Assembly: GCA_031292095.1 (NCBI GenBank)
Contig: JARLHU010000027.1
Coordinates: 1-32,227, forward strand
DNA length: 32,227 nt
Direction: 5' to 3'
From: Desulfosporosinus sp.
GTDB lineage: Bacteria > Bacillota > Desulfitobacteriia > Desulfitobacteriales > Desulfitobacteriaceae
Shown here: positions 14,104 to 23,552 of the stretch, one piece after another
How positions within the stretch are numbered: position 1 is the first letter of the stretch
How the letters are laid out: every line of letters begins with the position of its first letter
Notes under the pieces: generated by a model
Told to the model about the DNA's origin: nothing
Seen by the model: the letters and a program-made list of their open reading frames with translations, nothing else
Databases searched by the model: none
Made by a program: the position numbers and the translations under genes

Positions 14104-15324
14104 CTATTGCAGTAAACTAACCACAAAGGTTGTTCCTTCTCCTGGGGAACTGGAGACCCTAACGCAACCGTGGTGGCTTTTGATAATCCAGTCGGCAATG
14201 GCAAGGCCCAAACCCGTGCCCTCCTTTTGTTGGGAACGAGCTTTATCAACTCGGTAAAAACGTTCAAATATTTTCGTCAAATGTTCTGGTTCGATGCCCT
14301 CTCCGTTATCAGACACCGTGATTTCTGCGGTTGTGCCCCGGTTTTGCAAGCCTAAAGTGATTTGTCCTCCTGAGGGCGTATATTTAAGGGCGTTATCTAG
14401 GAGAATGACGACTAGCTGCTTAATCCTTAATTCATCTCCCAAATATGATATTTCTGAATTCAGAGAAGCTTCGAGTAGAATTCCAGTGGTTTTCGCTAGA
14501 GGTTTAAAGGATTCTATTACCTCGCGGAGCGCAGTCTGGAGGGGGAACGGCTTGAGCTCTAGTGTTTGTTGTTGGGAGTCCGCTCGGGCAAGAAATAGGA
14601 GATCGTCTACTAACTTGGACATGCGTTTCATTTCCAGTAAACTATAGTCTAGCCACTTGGCCTGACTGGCTACGGTTTCGTCAGGGTTCCCTTGTACAAG
14701 TTCCAAGTTGACTTGAATGACAGTCAGTGGCGTTCGAAGTTCGTGAGAAGCATCGGCTACGAAATCTTGCTGTCGTTGCCAAGATGTTTTAATGGGGGTC
14801 ATTGCTCGGTCAGCCATAAATCGACTGCCATAATAGGTAAGTACTAAACAAACGAGGCCTCCTATTGAAAGTGTGAGCAATAGTTCACGAAGTATTTCTC
14901 TATCCCGTTCAAGGTCGAAAAACGTAACAACAAATCCTGGAGTCTGCTTGAGGGGCACTTTCAGATAAGTGTAGGTTTCGTCGTGAAACTCTACTTCACC
15001 TTTGGAATCAGATCCTTTGATTGTTTGGTAAACCAAGGGGGCCAACTGGTCTAAGGGGAGTGGTAGGCCTGCGGAAGCTTCTGTGATCTTACCGGAGGGG
15101 TCAGTTTTCAGATAGAAGTATTTCGCGAGGTGTCGGTCATGTTCCCGTTTATCACTGACTGACCCAGAGCCAGCATCGCCCGCAATGATTTGCATTAATT
15201 GTTGAGATTGGTTGAAGATCTGTGCCTGCATGACAAAAAAGGTACTGATGATAAAGAGCAGCAATAGGAAAGACATGATCACAACATTAATCAAGGTCAG
15301 CTTAAACCGTAATTTACGGAACAT
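14104..15324 (-). CDS. Membrane sensor histidine kinase
   Basis: A 406-aa kinase: membrane segment at about 10-32, extracytoplasmic sensor domain of about 110 residues, second membrane segment at about 147-166, a short linker, then the dimerisation domain with phosphorylated H194 in DASHELRTPL, and the ATPase domain with LLDNALKYT (N box), DNGEGI (G1), FERFYR (F box) and GTGLGLAI (G2). No HAMP or PAS domain is obvious. The gene begins 11 bp inside the end of the response-regulator gene, so the two are a translationally coupled pair. The signal is unknown; the extracytoplasmic domain has few cysteines or histidines to suggest a metal. Confidence 0.9.
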   Translation of the reverse strand: MFRKLRFKLTLINVVIMSFLLLLFIISTFFVMQAQIFNQSQQLMQIIAGDAGSGSVSDKREHDRHLAKYFYLKTDPSGKITEASAGLPLPLDQLAPLVYQTIKGSDSKGEVEFHDETYTYLKVPLKQTPGFVVTFFDLERDREILRELLLTLSIGGLVCLVLTYYGSRFMADRAMTPIKTSWQRQQDFVADASHELRTPLTVIQVNLELVQGNPDETVASQAKWLDYSLLEMKRMSKLVDDLLFLARADSQQQTLELKPFPLQTALREVIESFKPLAKTTGILLEASLNSEISYLGDELRIKQLVVILLDNALKYTPSGGQITLGLQNRGTTAEITVSDNGEGIEPEHLTKIFERFYRVDKARSQQKEGTGLGLAIADWIIKSHHGCVRVSSSPGEGTTFVVSLLQ

Positions 15325-15997
15325 TAGGTTCCCCCTTTAAGCAATAGCCAATTCCCCGCACTGTTTCGATCCTTGTCTTGGAGGAATTTAGCTTTTTTCG
15401 TAGGTAGTGAACGTAAATTTCCACATTATTAGCTTCAACTTCCGAATCGAGTCCCCATACTCTGTCTAAAATCTGCTCTTTGGTAATCACCTGACCGGGA
15501 TTACGCATGAAAAGTTCCAAAAGCAGGGATTCTTTTAAGGTGAGTTTAATCGTTTCGTTGCCTCTAGTTAACTCACAGTGGAGGGGCTTAAGAATGAGTT
15601 CGGCAACAATAAGTTGTACGTCTTGGATTTGACTACTGGATCTTCGCCCTAAGGCTCGTAGACGAGCCAGAAGTTCTTCTGTGGAGAACGGTTTTACGAG
15701 ATAATCGTCAGCACCAGCATCCAAACCCTCAATCCGATCCTGAATGGAATCTCGGGCAGTTAATAGGAGGACAGGAGTACTAATTCCTTGGCTGCGAAGT
15801 TCTTTTAAGAGGGAAACCCCTTCTTTACGGGGGAGCATCCTGTCAAGGATAATCAAATCATAGACTCCGGCTTCGGCCATGGCTTGTCCAGTTTCGCCAT
15901 CATAGGCGGTATCAACTCCGTACTTGTTCTTTTTCAGGATATAGGTCAAGGCTTCTGAGAGTCGTGGCTCATCTTCTATCAAGAGTATTCGCATCAT
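15314..15997 (-). CDS. OmpR/PhoB-family response regulator
   Basis: A 227-aa regulator. The receiver domain (1-115) has acidic residues in IEDEP, phosphorylated D52 in LIILDRMLP, the T of LLLTAR and the K of LVKPFS. The C-terminal winged helix (about 130-222) contains LTLKESLLLELFMRNPG and the recognition region ending YVHYLRKKL, then VRGIGYCL. It is the first gene of the leftward regulator-kinase-amidohydrolase block. The start is either ATG at 15997 or the adjacent ATG at 15994, both behind AGGTGGTG. It probably controls its own operon or a cell-envelope response; no operator is evident upstream. Confidence 0.9.
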   Translation of the reverse strand: MMRILLIEDEPRLSEALTYILKKNKYGVDTAYDGETGQAMAEAGVYDLIILDRMLPRKEGVSLLKELRSQGISTPVLLLTARDSIQDRIEGLDAGADDYLVKPFSTEELLARLRALGRRSSSQIQDVQLIVAELILKPLHCELTRGNETIKLTLKESLLLELFMRNPGQVITKEQILDRVWGLDSEVEANNVEIYVHYLRKKLNSSKTRIETVRGIGYCLKGEPNVP

Positions 15998-16228
15998 AAC
16001 ACCACCTGTTCATAGTTTAAAGGAATTTCCTTTATATTTCATTAGTTTTTTAAGCAAATTTAAAGATACAGTTTATATACTTCCTGCATTTCGGTCGACC
16101 AGAATAAATTTGACCTGTAATGATCATTTTTTAAAGTTGTGATTCCGATTCATAATAATTTAATCAGTAACACCGTGTTGATTCAGCCTCACTTTATGGG
16201 TATAATAAATGTGAGGTGGTTACTATTT

Positions 16229-17527
16229 ATGGAACGTAAAATTGCTAAACAATTGACAGAATGGAAAAACAAGCTTGATAGAATGCCACTGCTCATCCAC
16301 GGAGCTAGGCAGGTCGGCAAAACATATATGGCGTTGACATTCGGTAAGACACATTATAAAAATACCGTGTATTTTAACATGGAGGATTCGGGTGAGATTA
16401 CCGCCATCTTCGATAGGGATCTTGATCCTGAGCGAATAGTGCGGGAGCTTTCGGCCAAATGTGGACAGTCGATATTTGAGGGGGATACCTTGATTATCTT
16501 CGACGAAATACAAGCGTGTGAACGAGCACTGACCAGCCTAAAATACTTTTGCGAAAAAGCCCCCAAATATCACATCATCGCCACCGGAAGCCTGTTGGGT
16601 GTGGCATTGAATCGGGAGAGGTATTCTTTTCCCGTAGGCAAGGTTGATATGATGAATTTGTATCCGCTGGATTTTGAGGAATTCCTATGGGCTACCGGTA
16701 ACGATATGTTGTGTGAGCTTATTCAAGAGTCCTATGAAAGCTTCACGCCATTGTCTTTGCACGATACAGCAATGGACCTGTACAAGACTTATCTCGTTGT
16801 CGGCGGGATGCCGAGGGCTATTTCCGAGTATGTCAACAAGAAAGACTTCGACTTTGTGGTTGCTGTTCAAAAGACTCTGAACGACGCCTATATTGCCGAC
16901 ATGGCCAAGTATGCCTCGCCACAGGAAACAACAAAGATTATGGCAGCATGGGCAAGTGTTCCTGCACAGCTGGCAAAGGAAAACCAGAAGTTTCAATACA
17001 AGATAATCAAATCCGGCGCAAGAGCGCATGAGTATGAAACACCGCTTGATTGGCTAAAGGCCTCCGGCATCATCAATAAGTGTGTTCGTGTATCCGAGGG
17101 GAAGATGCCTCTGGCCGCTTATGCTGATAACAGCGCCTTTAAGGTGTATATGGTCGATACGGGGCTGTTGTGCTCCAAACTCGGCATCGTAGCAAATATG
17201 ATTTTAAGCAACCCTCACAGTTTCGACGGCTTTAAGGGAGCATTGGCCGAGAACTATATCATGCAGGCGCTTGTCACAAACGGCTTTTCACCATTTTATT
17301 GGGAATCGGGCGGAAAGGCGGAGCTTGACTTCGTATTTCAAGACCGACAGGGAAATATCATTCCGCTGGAGGCAAAATCCGCAACGAATGTCCGCGCCAA
17401 GAGTCTGAATAAATTTATTGAAGCCTATGCGCCCGCCTATTCCATCAGAGTGTCTGCCAAAAACTTCGGCTTTGAAAACAATATCAAGAGCATCCCTCTA
17501 TATGCCTTATTTTCTCTGAAACCATAA
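16229..17527 (+). CDS. AAA-type ATPase with C-terminal DUF4143 domain
   Basis: A 432-aa protein of the widespread ATPase/DUF4143 group of unknown role. Walker A is GARQVGKT (about 24-31) and Walker B TLIIFDEIQ; the ATPase core is followed by a winged-helix-like middle part and a DUF4143 tail whose motif ELDFVF...PLEAKSA resembles a PD-(D/E)xK nuclease core. The ATG at 16229 follows GAGGTGG; an upstream in-frame start at 16139 lacks a ribosome binding site. The gene stands alone on the plus strand and its codon use is richer in G/C-ending codons than its neighbours, which suggests horizontal transfer. Related genes are common and patchy among anaerobes. A defence or regulatory role is often supposed but not shown. 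Confidence 0.85.
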   Translation: MERKIAKQLTEWKNKLDRMPLLIHGARQVGKTYMALTFGKTHYKNTVYFNMEDSGEITAIFDRDLDPERIVRELSAKCGQSIFEGDTLIIFDEIQACERALTSLKYFCEKAPKYHIIATGSLLGVALNRERYSFPVGKVDMMNLYPLDFEEFLWATGNDMLCELIQESYESFTPLSLHDTAMDLYKTYLVVGGMPRAISEYVNKKDFDFVVAVQKTLNDAYIADMAKYASPQETTKIMAAWASVPAQLAKENQKFQYKIIKSGARAHEYETPLDWLKASGIINKCVRVSEGKMPLAAYADNSAFKVYMVDTGLLCSKLGIVANMILSNPHSFDGFKGALAENYIMQALVTNGFSPFYWESGGKAELDFVFQDRQGNIIPLEAKSATNVRAKSLNKFIEAYAPAYSIRVSAKNFGFENNIKSIPLYALFSLKP

Positions 17528-17665
17528 CAGGACACCCTCGACGCCCTCCTTGTGAACTACCCACTATCCCTTTAGGATGGTAGGTATAAAATATTAAGTG
17601 AAGGTGCCTTCAACAAATTGATGCTTACGTTATTCATAATCTTTATGACACTAGAATGCAGAGTA

Positions 17666-17710
17666 AAATTCCCGTGCCTCTTTAATATAGAAAGAGAAGC
17701 ACGGGAATTT
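17666..17710. terminator. Bidirectional terminator between the ATPase and YggT genes
   Basis: AAATTCCCGTGC (17666-17677) pairs perfectly with GCACGGGAATTT (17699-17710); inside, CTCTTT pairs with AAAGAG around an AATATAG loop with a two-A bulge. T-rich flanks occur on both strands (TTTCTTTA rightward, AATTTTAC leftward). It lies 139 bp after the ATPase and 44 bp after the leftward yggT gene. Confidence 0.85.
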
Positions 17711-17753
17711 CTTTATCAAGGAAGATAATATTCATATAATCAAAAGGTTGATT

Positions 17754-18131
17754 TTAATGGATTTCAGTATTCTGATGGGGCTTGTTAATCTCAATTAACT
17801 TAACGATTCCCCAGGCTACGACTGCATAGACGATCATAGCGATAATGGTCGTTGGCTCTAGAACGGACTGGGTCTCAAACCCCTTAGTTACCGCCGATCT
17901 GAAAATACCTGAGAAAGGGGATAAGAATGCTTGTGAAACTGTATAGATAAAGGATACGAAAGAGCTTTGAGGGTTAGCCCCTAGAAGTTTGAAGATAAGG
18001 CGAAAGGCAAATAGTACTTCTAAAACACCTAAAATATAATAGACTATTCTCCTAGCTTGCAGATTCGCGTGGTCAGTTTTGATAACGGCACTTCCGTGCA
18101 TTGGATGCTCCTTTGGTTCCAGTTTATCCAT
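17754..18131 (-). CDS. YggT-family membrane protein
   Basis: A 125-aa protein with a charged N-terminal tail (about 30 residues, including HPMHGSAVIKTDHANLQARR) and two membrane helices typical of YggT: VYYILGVLEVLFAFRLIFKLLGANP and a C-terminal helix around TTIIAMIVYAVVAWGIVKLIE. The family motif FRLIFKLLG...F..PFSGIF is present. Its role is uncertain; homologues have been linked to osmotic tolerance or cell-division neighbourhoods. It is a single leftward gene between the bidirectional terminator and the second MITE copy, with GGGAGG as ribosome binding site. Confidence 0.8.
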   Translation of the reverse strand: MDKLEPKEHPMHGSAVIKTDHANLQARRIVYYILGVLEVLFAFRLIFKLLGANPQSSFVSFIYTVSQAFLSPFSGIFRSAVTKGFETQSVLEPTTIIAMIVYAVVAWGIVKLIEINKPHQNTEIH

Positions 18132-18188
18132 TGCGGGACCTCCCTATAAAGTTGTTGTTATTATCTTGCCACCGTTTATCAGCAATTA

Positions 18189-18352
18189 TTAGGCATATGA
18201 AAGAAAATAACGAGTCAAAGATGCCATGGATATTTTGTGTCAGACAAGGAGGTATATTCCCCTCATAGCGGGGCTATTAGGGGAATATACCGACGCAGTA
18301 TGGCGCAAAATAGACTGGCATACTGACTCGTTATTTTTTTGAATGTGCCTTA
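18189..18352. mobile_element. MITE-like hairpin element, copy 2 (158 bp plus TTA duplications)
   Basis: Element 18192-18349, same orientation and length as copy 1, flanked by TTA at 18189-18191 and 18350-18352. The inner stem reads GGTATATTCCCCT / AGGGGAATATACC: the G of copy 1 is A here and its partner C is T, so pairing is kept. The outer arm AATAACGAGTCA / TGACTCGTTATT is perfect here, while copy 1 has one mismatch. It sits upstream of the leftward yggT gene and before the URO-D-family gene. Confidence 0.8.
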
Positions 18353-18371
18353 CACATCTATGTTGAGCTAA

Positions 18372-18461
18372 CGGCGAGAAGCCCCGCTTGATTCTGCAGA
18401 AGAAATGTTGGGGATTATGGACCCTGATTATGTTAATATAGTATTTAAAAGTCTAAACTGA
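18372..18461 (+). pseudogene. Possible C-terminal gene scrap beside MITE copy 2
   Basis: Thirty codons bounded by stops read RREAPLDSAEEMLGIMDPDY and then VNIVFKSLN. They look like a protein C-terminus but have no start codon with a ribosome binding site. They begin 20 bp after the element, so the rest of the gene may have been lost at this junction. I do not recognise the family, and an open stretch this short can occur by chance. Confidence 0.2.
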
Positions 18462-18548
18462 CCGAAGTGCAAGAAAGGGCGAAAGCGGCTACATATCAAT
18501 GTCAAGAGACAGGAGGTTCTCATTAGGTGAGTGAAGGGAGTGAGCTAG

Positions 18549-19454
18549 ATGACTAAAATCGAGAGAATCTTAGCGGCTACACGCTTTGAGAGGGTAGACC
18601 GCATACCGAAAGGGGAGTTTTATCTTGAAGATGGGTTTGTAGCCAAATTATTAGGTTTAAAGGAAACCGTGACGTTTCAAGACCGGGTAGAGGCCTGTGA
18701 ACTTTGCGGGTTAGATGCTTTAGCTTTTTCTCCGTCTTCCTCTCCGCAAAAGAAAGACCGGGTTTGGGATGGTCTTAAACAATGGCAAGAAAAGACGGAT
18801 TTTTTTATTTTTGCTTTAATTGATGGCCCATTTCAGGGAACTGCAAAACTTTTCCCGTCGTTTACCGATTTTCTGCTGGCGATCGCTAAACGTGACCCAA
18901 TCTTACCAGTCCTGGTCACAGAGGCGGTAGCTTCTAATATTGAACTTGGTTTAAAGGCTTTAGCTTCAGGGGCGAACGGAATAATCATTGCGGATGACAT
19001 AGCATATCAAGGCAGAACGTTTATTTCCCCTACGGCCTTGCGTGAATACTTTTTCCCCAGCCTTACGAAGCAGGTTGAGGTGTTACAGAAACAAAAAGCA
19101 CCGATTTTCTTTCATGCTGATGGAGATTTATTGCCGGTACTAAGCGATATTATTAATTCTGGAGTTGATGGGTTGCATTCCCTGGATTTTTCTTCGCTCA
19201 CTACTGTCGCTAAAGTCAGAATGGCGACAGAAAAAATCCTTTGTTTGATGGGTGGCTATGATCTGGGGTGGTTTAGTGAGGAAAACAGGAGGGAAAAAGC
19301 CTCGGAATTATTAGCTGCGGTTTCAGGTGGAAGTGGCTATATCTTTGGTAGTAGTGCCGGGATTTTGGGAAGTGAGCTTCCTGTCCAACCGGTAACTGAA
19401 GTGTATCAGTATGTGAGTGACTTGGGGAAGGATTATGGTAGGGGCAATACATGA
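18549..19454 (+). CDS. Uroporphyrinogen decarboxylase-family protein (MtaA/CmuA-like methyltransferase type)
   Basis: A 301-aa URO-D-fold protein. It starts MTKIERILAATRFERVDRIP, the family-typical opening, and has FFHADGDLLP (H189) and a C-terminal GGSGYIFGSS phosphate-binding-like loop. In anaerobes such proteins are usually cobalamin- or CoM-linked methyltransferases rather than heme enzymes; methyltransferases carry a zinc HxC motif, and here the cysteine is absent (HAD), so zinc binding may differ or be lost. At 301 aa it is shorter than the usual 330-350. The ATG follows GAAGGGAGTGAG. No corrinoid protein gene adjoins. The last codons (YGRGNT) come from a REP-like palindrome that supplies the stop codon. 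Confidence 0.8.
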   Translation: MTKIERILAATRFERVDRIPKGEFYLEDGFVAKLLGLKETVTFQDRVEACELCGLDALAFSPSSSPQKKDRVWDGLKQWQEKTDFFIFALIDGPFQGTAKLFPSFTDFLLAIAKRDPILPVLVTEAVASNIELGLKALASGANGIIIADDIAYQGRTFISPTALREYFFPSLTKQVEVLQKQKAPIFFHADGDLLPVLSDIINSGVDGLHSLDFSSLTTVAKVRMATEKILCLMGGYDLGWFSEENRREKASELLAAVSGGSGYIFGSSAGILGSELPVQPVTEVYQYVSDLGKDYGRGNT

Positions 19455-19466
19455 ATTGCCCCTACC
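19437..19466. repeat. REP-like palindrome overlapping the URO-D-family stop codon
   Basis: GGTAGGGGCAAT (19437-19448) and ATTGCCCCTACC (19455-19466) form a perfect 12-bp stem; the six-base loop ACATGA contains the TGA stop. A related palindrome with the same GTAG(G/A)GGCA...TGCCCCTAC ends occurs at 20439. GTAGGGGC...GCCCCTAC palindromes are scattered repeats in many bacteria (from memory). Here it may also end transcripts arriving from both sides. Confidence 0.7.
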
Positions 19467-19490
19467 GGAAAATACATGTATTTTTCTACG

Positions 19491-20414
19491 TTAGCGGTCT
19501 CCTAGGTCATAGGGAGTCTCCTGATAAACATAATAATTCAGCCAGTTTTGAAAGAGTAAGTTAGTATGGGAACGCCATTTGTGGATCGGCGTTTGAGTTG
19601 GGTCATCGTTAGGAAAATACCCTTTCGGAAGGGCAATGGCAAGCCCTTTAGCGATGTCCCGATCATATTCTTCTTTTAAAGTTAGGGTATCGTATTCTGA
19701 ATGCCCAGTTACAAACACCTGGCGGCCATCTTTAGATACCACGATATAAATACCTGCTTCATCAGACTCCGATAGAATTTCCAATTCAGGGTGTTTTTCA
19801 AGGTCGCTGCGCTTAATTTCCGTATGGCGCGAGTGGGGAACATAAAATTCGTCGTCAAAACCACGTAGGAGTTGCATGCCATTGAGGCCACGTTTATTGA
19901 CATCGTGCTTAAAGATCCCGAATATTTTCTCATCAAGTAGGTATTTCGGAATGCCGTAATGGTGATACAGCCCGGCTTGGGCCCCCCAGCAGATGTGAAA
20001 AGTAGAGGTTACGTGGGTTTTTGTCCAGTCCAGGATGTCTTGAATTTCCTTCCAGTACGTGACTTCCTCAAATTCAAAATGTTCTATCGGTGCACCCGTA
20101 ATGATCATCCCATCAAACTTTTGTTCTTTAATGTCACTAAAACTTTTATAAAAGGCATCCAGGTGTTCTTGAGCAGTATTTTTAGAAGAATGGGTTTCAA
20201 TATGCAAGAGAACAATGTCGACTTGCAAAGGAGAATTTCCGAGTAGTCTTAAAATTTGTGTTTCTGTTGTTTCCTTGCGTGGCATTAGATTGAGTATAAC
20301 GATCTTCAAAGGGCGTATATCTTGGTGAAAAGCGCGTTCTTCGCCCATCACAAAGATGTTTTCTCGACCGAGTATTTCCATAGCCGGTAAATGTTCAGGT
20401 ATCTTAATTGGCAT
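19491..20414 (-). CDS. metA: Homoserine O-acetyltransferase (MetA type)
   Basis: A 307-aa MetA-family acyltransferase activating homoserine in methionine synthesis. Catalytic C142 lies in [11 protein letters not shown]47 in LNLMPRK, and PHSRHTEI carries further conserved residues. Position 111 is glutamate (GAPIEHFEF); in this family Glu111 gives acetyl-CoA specificity and Gly111 succinyl-CoA specificity, so this enzyme should make O-acetylhomoserine although annotation pipelines often name MetA a succinyltransferase. That product is the substrate of MetY, encoded 75 bp upstream in the same direction. Both genes probably share the S-box-controlled transcript. The ATG at 20414 follows GAAAGGATAGGAT. 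Confidence 0.93.
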   Translation of the reverse strand: MPIKIPEHLPAMEILGRENIFVMGEERAFHQDIRPLKIVILNLMPRKETTETQILRLLGNSPLQVDIVLLHIETHSSKNTAQEHLDAFYKSFSDIKEQKFDGMIITGAPIEHFEFEEVTYWKEIQDILDWTKTHVTSTFHICWGAQAGLYHHYGIPKYLLDEKIFGIFKHDVNKRGLNGMQLLRGFDDEFYVPHSRHTEIKRSDLEKHPELEILSESDEAGIYIVVSKDGRQVFVTGHSEYDTLTLKEEYDRDIAKGLAIALPKGYFPNDDPTQTPIHKWRSHTNLLFQNWLNYYVYQETPYDLGDR

Positions 20415-20438
20415 CTTATCCTATCCTTTCTCGTTTCG

Positions 20439-20466
20439 GTAGAGGCACGATGCATCGTGCCCCTAC
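20439..20466. repeat. REP-like palindrome between metY and metA
   Basis: A 28-bp palindrome, GTAGAGGCACGAT / GCATCGTGCCCCTAC, with one A-C mismatch. Its ends match the repeat at 19437. In the metY-metA transcript it would form a stable hairpin in the 75-nt spacer and could shift the relative expression of the two genes. Confidence 0.65.
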
Positions 20467-20489
20467 ACGTTGGGGAAGAATGAACGACT

Positions 20490-21971
<1,482 letters not shown>

Positions 21972-22008
21972 AAATTAAATATTCAGTTGTTGCGATCAGA
22001 TTATAGCT

Positions 22009-22037
22009 ACTATAAAACAAATGAGCATCAGTGTCAA
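22009..22037 (-). promoter_or_regulatory. Sigma-A promoter of the metY-metA operon
   Basis: Reading leftward, TTGACA (22037-22032) and TATAGT (22014-22009) are spaced by 17 nt; the start point would fall some 30 nt before the S-box P1. The -35 is a perfect consensus. Confidence 0.75.
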
Positions 22038-22211
22038 GTTAATGGATTCTAGTGAAAAAGGGGGTTGTATTAATTGCAGAGGAAAAAGAGTAGAATAGGC
22101 AGAAAAAGTATTGTAATTAATATATAATAATATTATGATTAACAATAATAATTGTCGTTATGATGTGTGGCTTTGGAGCGATTGCGGACTGAAAAAGGAG
22201 GAGGAAAGGTT

Positions 22212-22535
22212 ATGATTGATATCGAGGTGTTTGGCATTCGAGACGAGGCACAGGCAAGTAAGTGTAGTTGCGGCTGTGGTTCTAGTCCGGTAAAAACTAT
22301 GGGGGAAATGTACGAAGAATTAGAAAGTTTTCTAGCGCAAAGCGATGTGAGTGCAGAGGTGAAGGTGCAATTTTTCGATGTCTTAGACGATGACTTGAAT
22401 AGTCATGACACAGCCCATAAGATGTTTAAAAATGGGTTTGCCCTACCTTTGGTAGCCATAAAGGGTGTTGTTCGTTTCTCTGGTGGGATTAACAATACCA
22501 TGGTGTATGACGAGGTTAAAAAGGTGGTAGAATGA
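22212..22535 (+). CDS. Cysteine-rich thioredoxin-fold-like protein (DUF1462/YuzD-like)
   Basis: A 107-aa protein beginning MIDIEVFGIRDEAQASKCSC, with three cysteines in CSCGCGSSP directly after the first beta strand, where thioredoxin-like folds place redox or metal cysteines. The later pattern (acidic loop, HKMFKNGFALPLVAIKGVVRFSGG) follows the order of the YuzD/DUF1462 family, in which a proline-led strand ends the active-site groove. Similarity is weak and judged by eye. The ATG at 22212 follows AAAGGAGGAGGAAAGG. An AT-rich promoter region (22110-22140) lies upstream. It may handle metal or persulfide; no partner gene is adjacent. Confidence 0.65.
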   Translation: MIDIEVFGIRDEAQASKCSCGCGSSPVKTMGEMYEELESFLAQSDVSAEVKVQFFDVLDDDLNSHDTAHKMFKNGFALPLVAIKGVVRFSGGINNTMVYDEVKKVVE

Positions 22536-22629
22536 GGGGACAATGTCAATCATTTTAAGTCCTGAGTGAATGTGGAGTGATTTCAAGGTCATCACGACTT
22601 TGGACTTACACTTTAGGAGGGAAAATGGT

Positions 22630-23052
22630 ATGTCTTTAGAATTAAGTAGTCTGGAAAAGGCAGTAGCATCTTTAGAACGGGCTTGGAATTTTACGAATAG
22701 AAAGCTTTCAGAGGGAAAAGTTGAGCAGGACGAAATTGAGGTTTATAAGGCTGCTGTCATACAGAATTTTGAATTTTCCTACGAACTTTGTTGGAAGTTC
22801 ATGAAACGATGGTTGGAACTAAATTTAACTCCAGGAATGATGGAAGGAGTTACAAGAAAGCAACTTTTCCGGTATGCGGCAGAAAATCTTTTAATTACAG
22901 ATTTTGAGGCCTGGGTTGTATACCATGATTTGAGAAATAAAACGTCACATACTTATGACAGTGAAATTGCAGATATAATTTTTAAAAAGGCGGAATTTTT
23001 TTTAGAGGATGCAAAATCATTCTTGAAGGCTTTAGAGGCGCGAAATGATTAA
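22630..23052 (+). CDS. hepT: HepT-like HEPN toxin (nucleotidyltransferase substrate-binding, HI0074 family)
   Basis: A 140-aa all-helical HEPN protein. It has the exact RNase motif R-x4-H-x-Y (R102, H107, Y109 in DLRNKTSHTYD) known from HepT toxins, and the HI0074-type helical core with FEFSYELCWKFMKRWLE. In characterised HepT-MntA systems the toxin is an RNA-cutting HEPN dimer and the partner nucleotidyltransferase adds AMP to the tyrosine of this motif to silence it. The ATG at 22630 follows AGGAGGGAAAA. The mntA gene overlaps its end by 8 bp, giving the toxin-first order. It may serve in phage defence or plasmid-like maintenance. Confidence 0.85.
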   Translation: MSLELSSLEKAVASLERAWNFTNRKLSEGKVEQDEIEVYKAAVIQNFEFSYELCWKFMKRWLELNLTPGMMEGVTRKQLFRYAAENLLITDFEAWVVYHDLRNKTSHTYDSEIADIIFKKAEFFLEDAKSFLKALEARND

Positions 23053-23344
23053 TGTTTCGGATATCCAATTAAAAATTATATTGGATATTATCAAGGAATA
23101 TGTTCCTCATTGTGAAGTCAGGGCTTTCGGATCACGTTATAAATGGACTGCCAAAGTTTACTCTGACTTGGATTTGTCGATTGTGGGAGAAGAAAAATTG
23201 GATTGGATTATGCTTGAGGATATCGCAGAAGCCTTTCAAGAGTCCGATCTGCCTTTCCGGGTGGATATATTGGATTGGAATGCTATCTCTCCAGAGTTTA
23301 GAAAGGTGATTGAACTGGGGTATGAGGTGATTTACACATATTAA
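23045..23344 (+). CDS. mntA: MntA-like minimal nucleotidyltransferase antitoxin
   Basis: A 99-aa nucleotidyltransferase of the minimal (MNT) type with the exact catalytic motif G-S-x10-D-x-D: G29, S30, D41, D43 in FGSRYKWTAKVYSDLDLS. It has only the catalytic core plus a C-terminal strand region with DILDWN. It would transfer AMP from ATP to the HepT tyrosine. The gene starts inside hepT (8-bp overlap), so translation is coupled and the pair forms one unit. Confidence 0.88.
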   Translation: MINVSDIQLKIILDIIKEYVPHCEVRAFGSRYKWTAKVYSDLDLSIVGEEKLDWIMLEDIAEAFQESDLPFRVDILDWNAISPEFRKVIELGYEVIYTY

Positions 23345-23458
23345 TGATTACATAGCTATTCAACGCGTGACAAATAGATATCTCCTCTTGCTTTCCTGGT
23401 TTTTTTTCGTTATTATAATTTGTGAGTTGGGTATTTTTCAGCTTAATGTAGCCCCAAC

Positions 23459-23524
23459 TTGCGATGGGGCTCGCTTTGTATAATGCTAATGGCTCCTACT
23501 GAAACTAACTCAGTAGGGGTTTTT
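23459..23524 (+). promoter_or_regulatory. Fluoride riboswitch (crcB motif) with terminator
   Basis: TTGCGATGGGGCTCGC begins the aptamer and GCTAATGGCTCCTACTG completes it; this matches the fluoride aptamer order GGCGATG-GGnnC-CGCC ... GCTGATGGCnCCTACTG. The 3' part CCTACTGA (23495-23502) is also the left arm of a terminator with TCAGTAGG (23510-23517) followed by a T-run (23520-23524), so fluoride binding would prevent termination. AGCCCC at 23450-23455 can alternatively pair with GGGGCT inside the aptamer. A TATAAT lies at 23414-23419. The gene directly downstream is the fluoride channel crcB. Confidence 0.88.
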
Positions 23525-23552
23525 AATTTTACTAAAAGGAAAGGAGTAGAAA

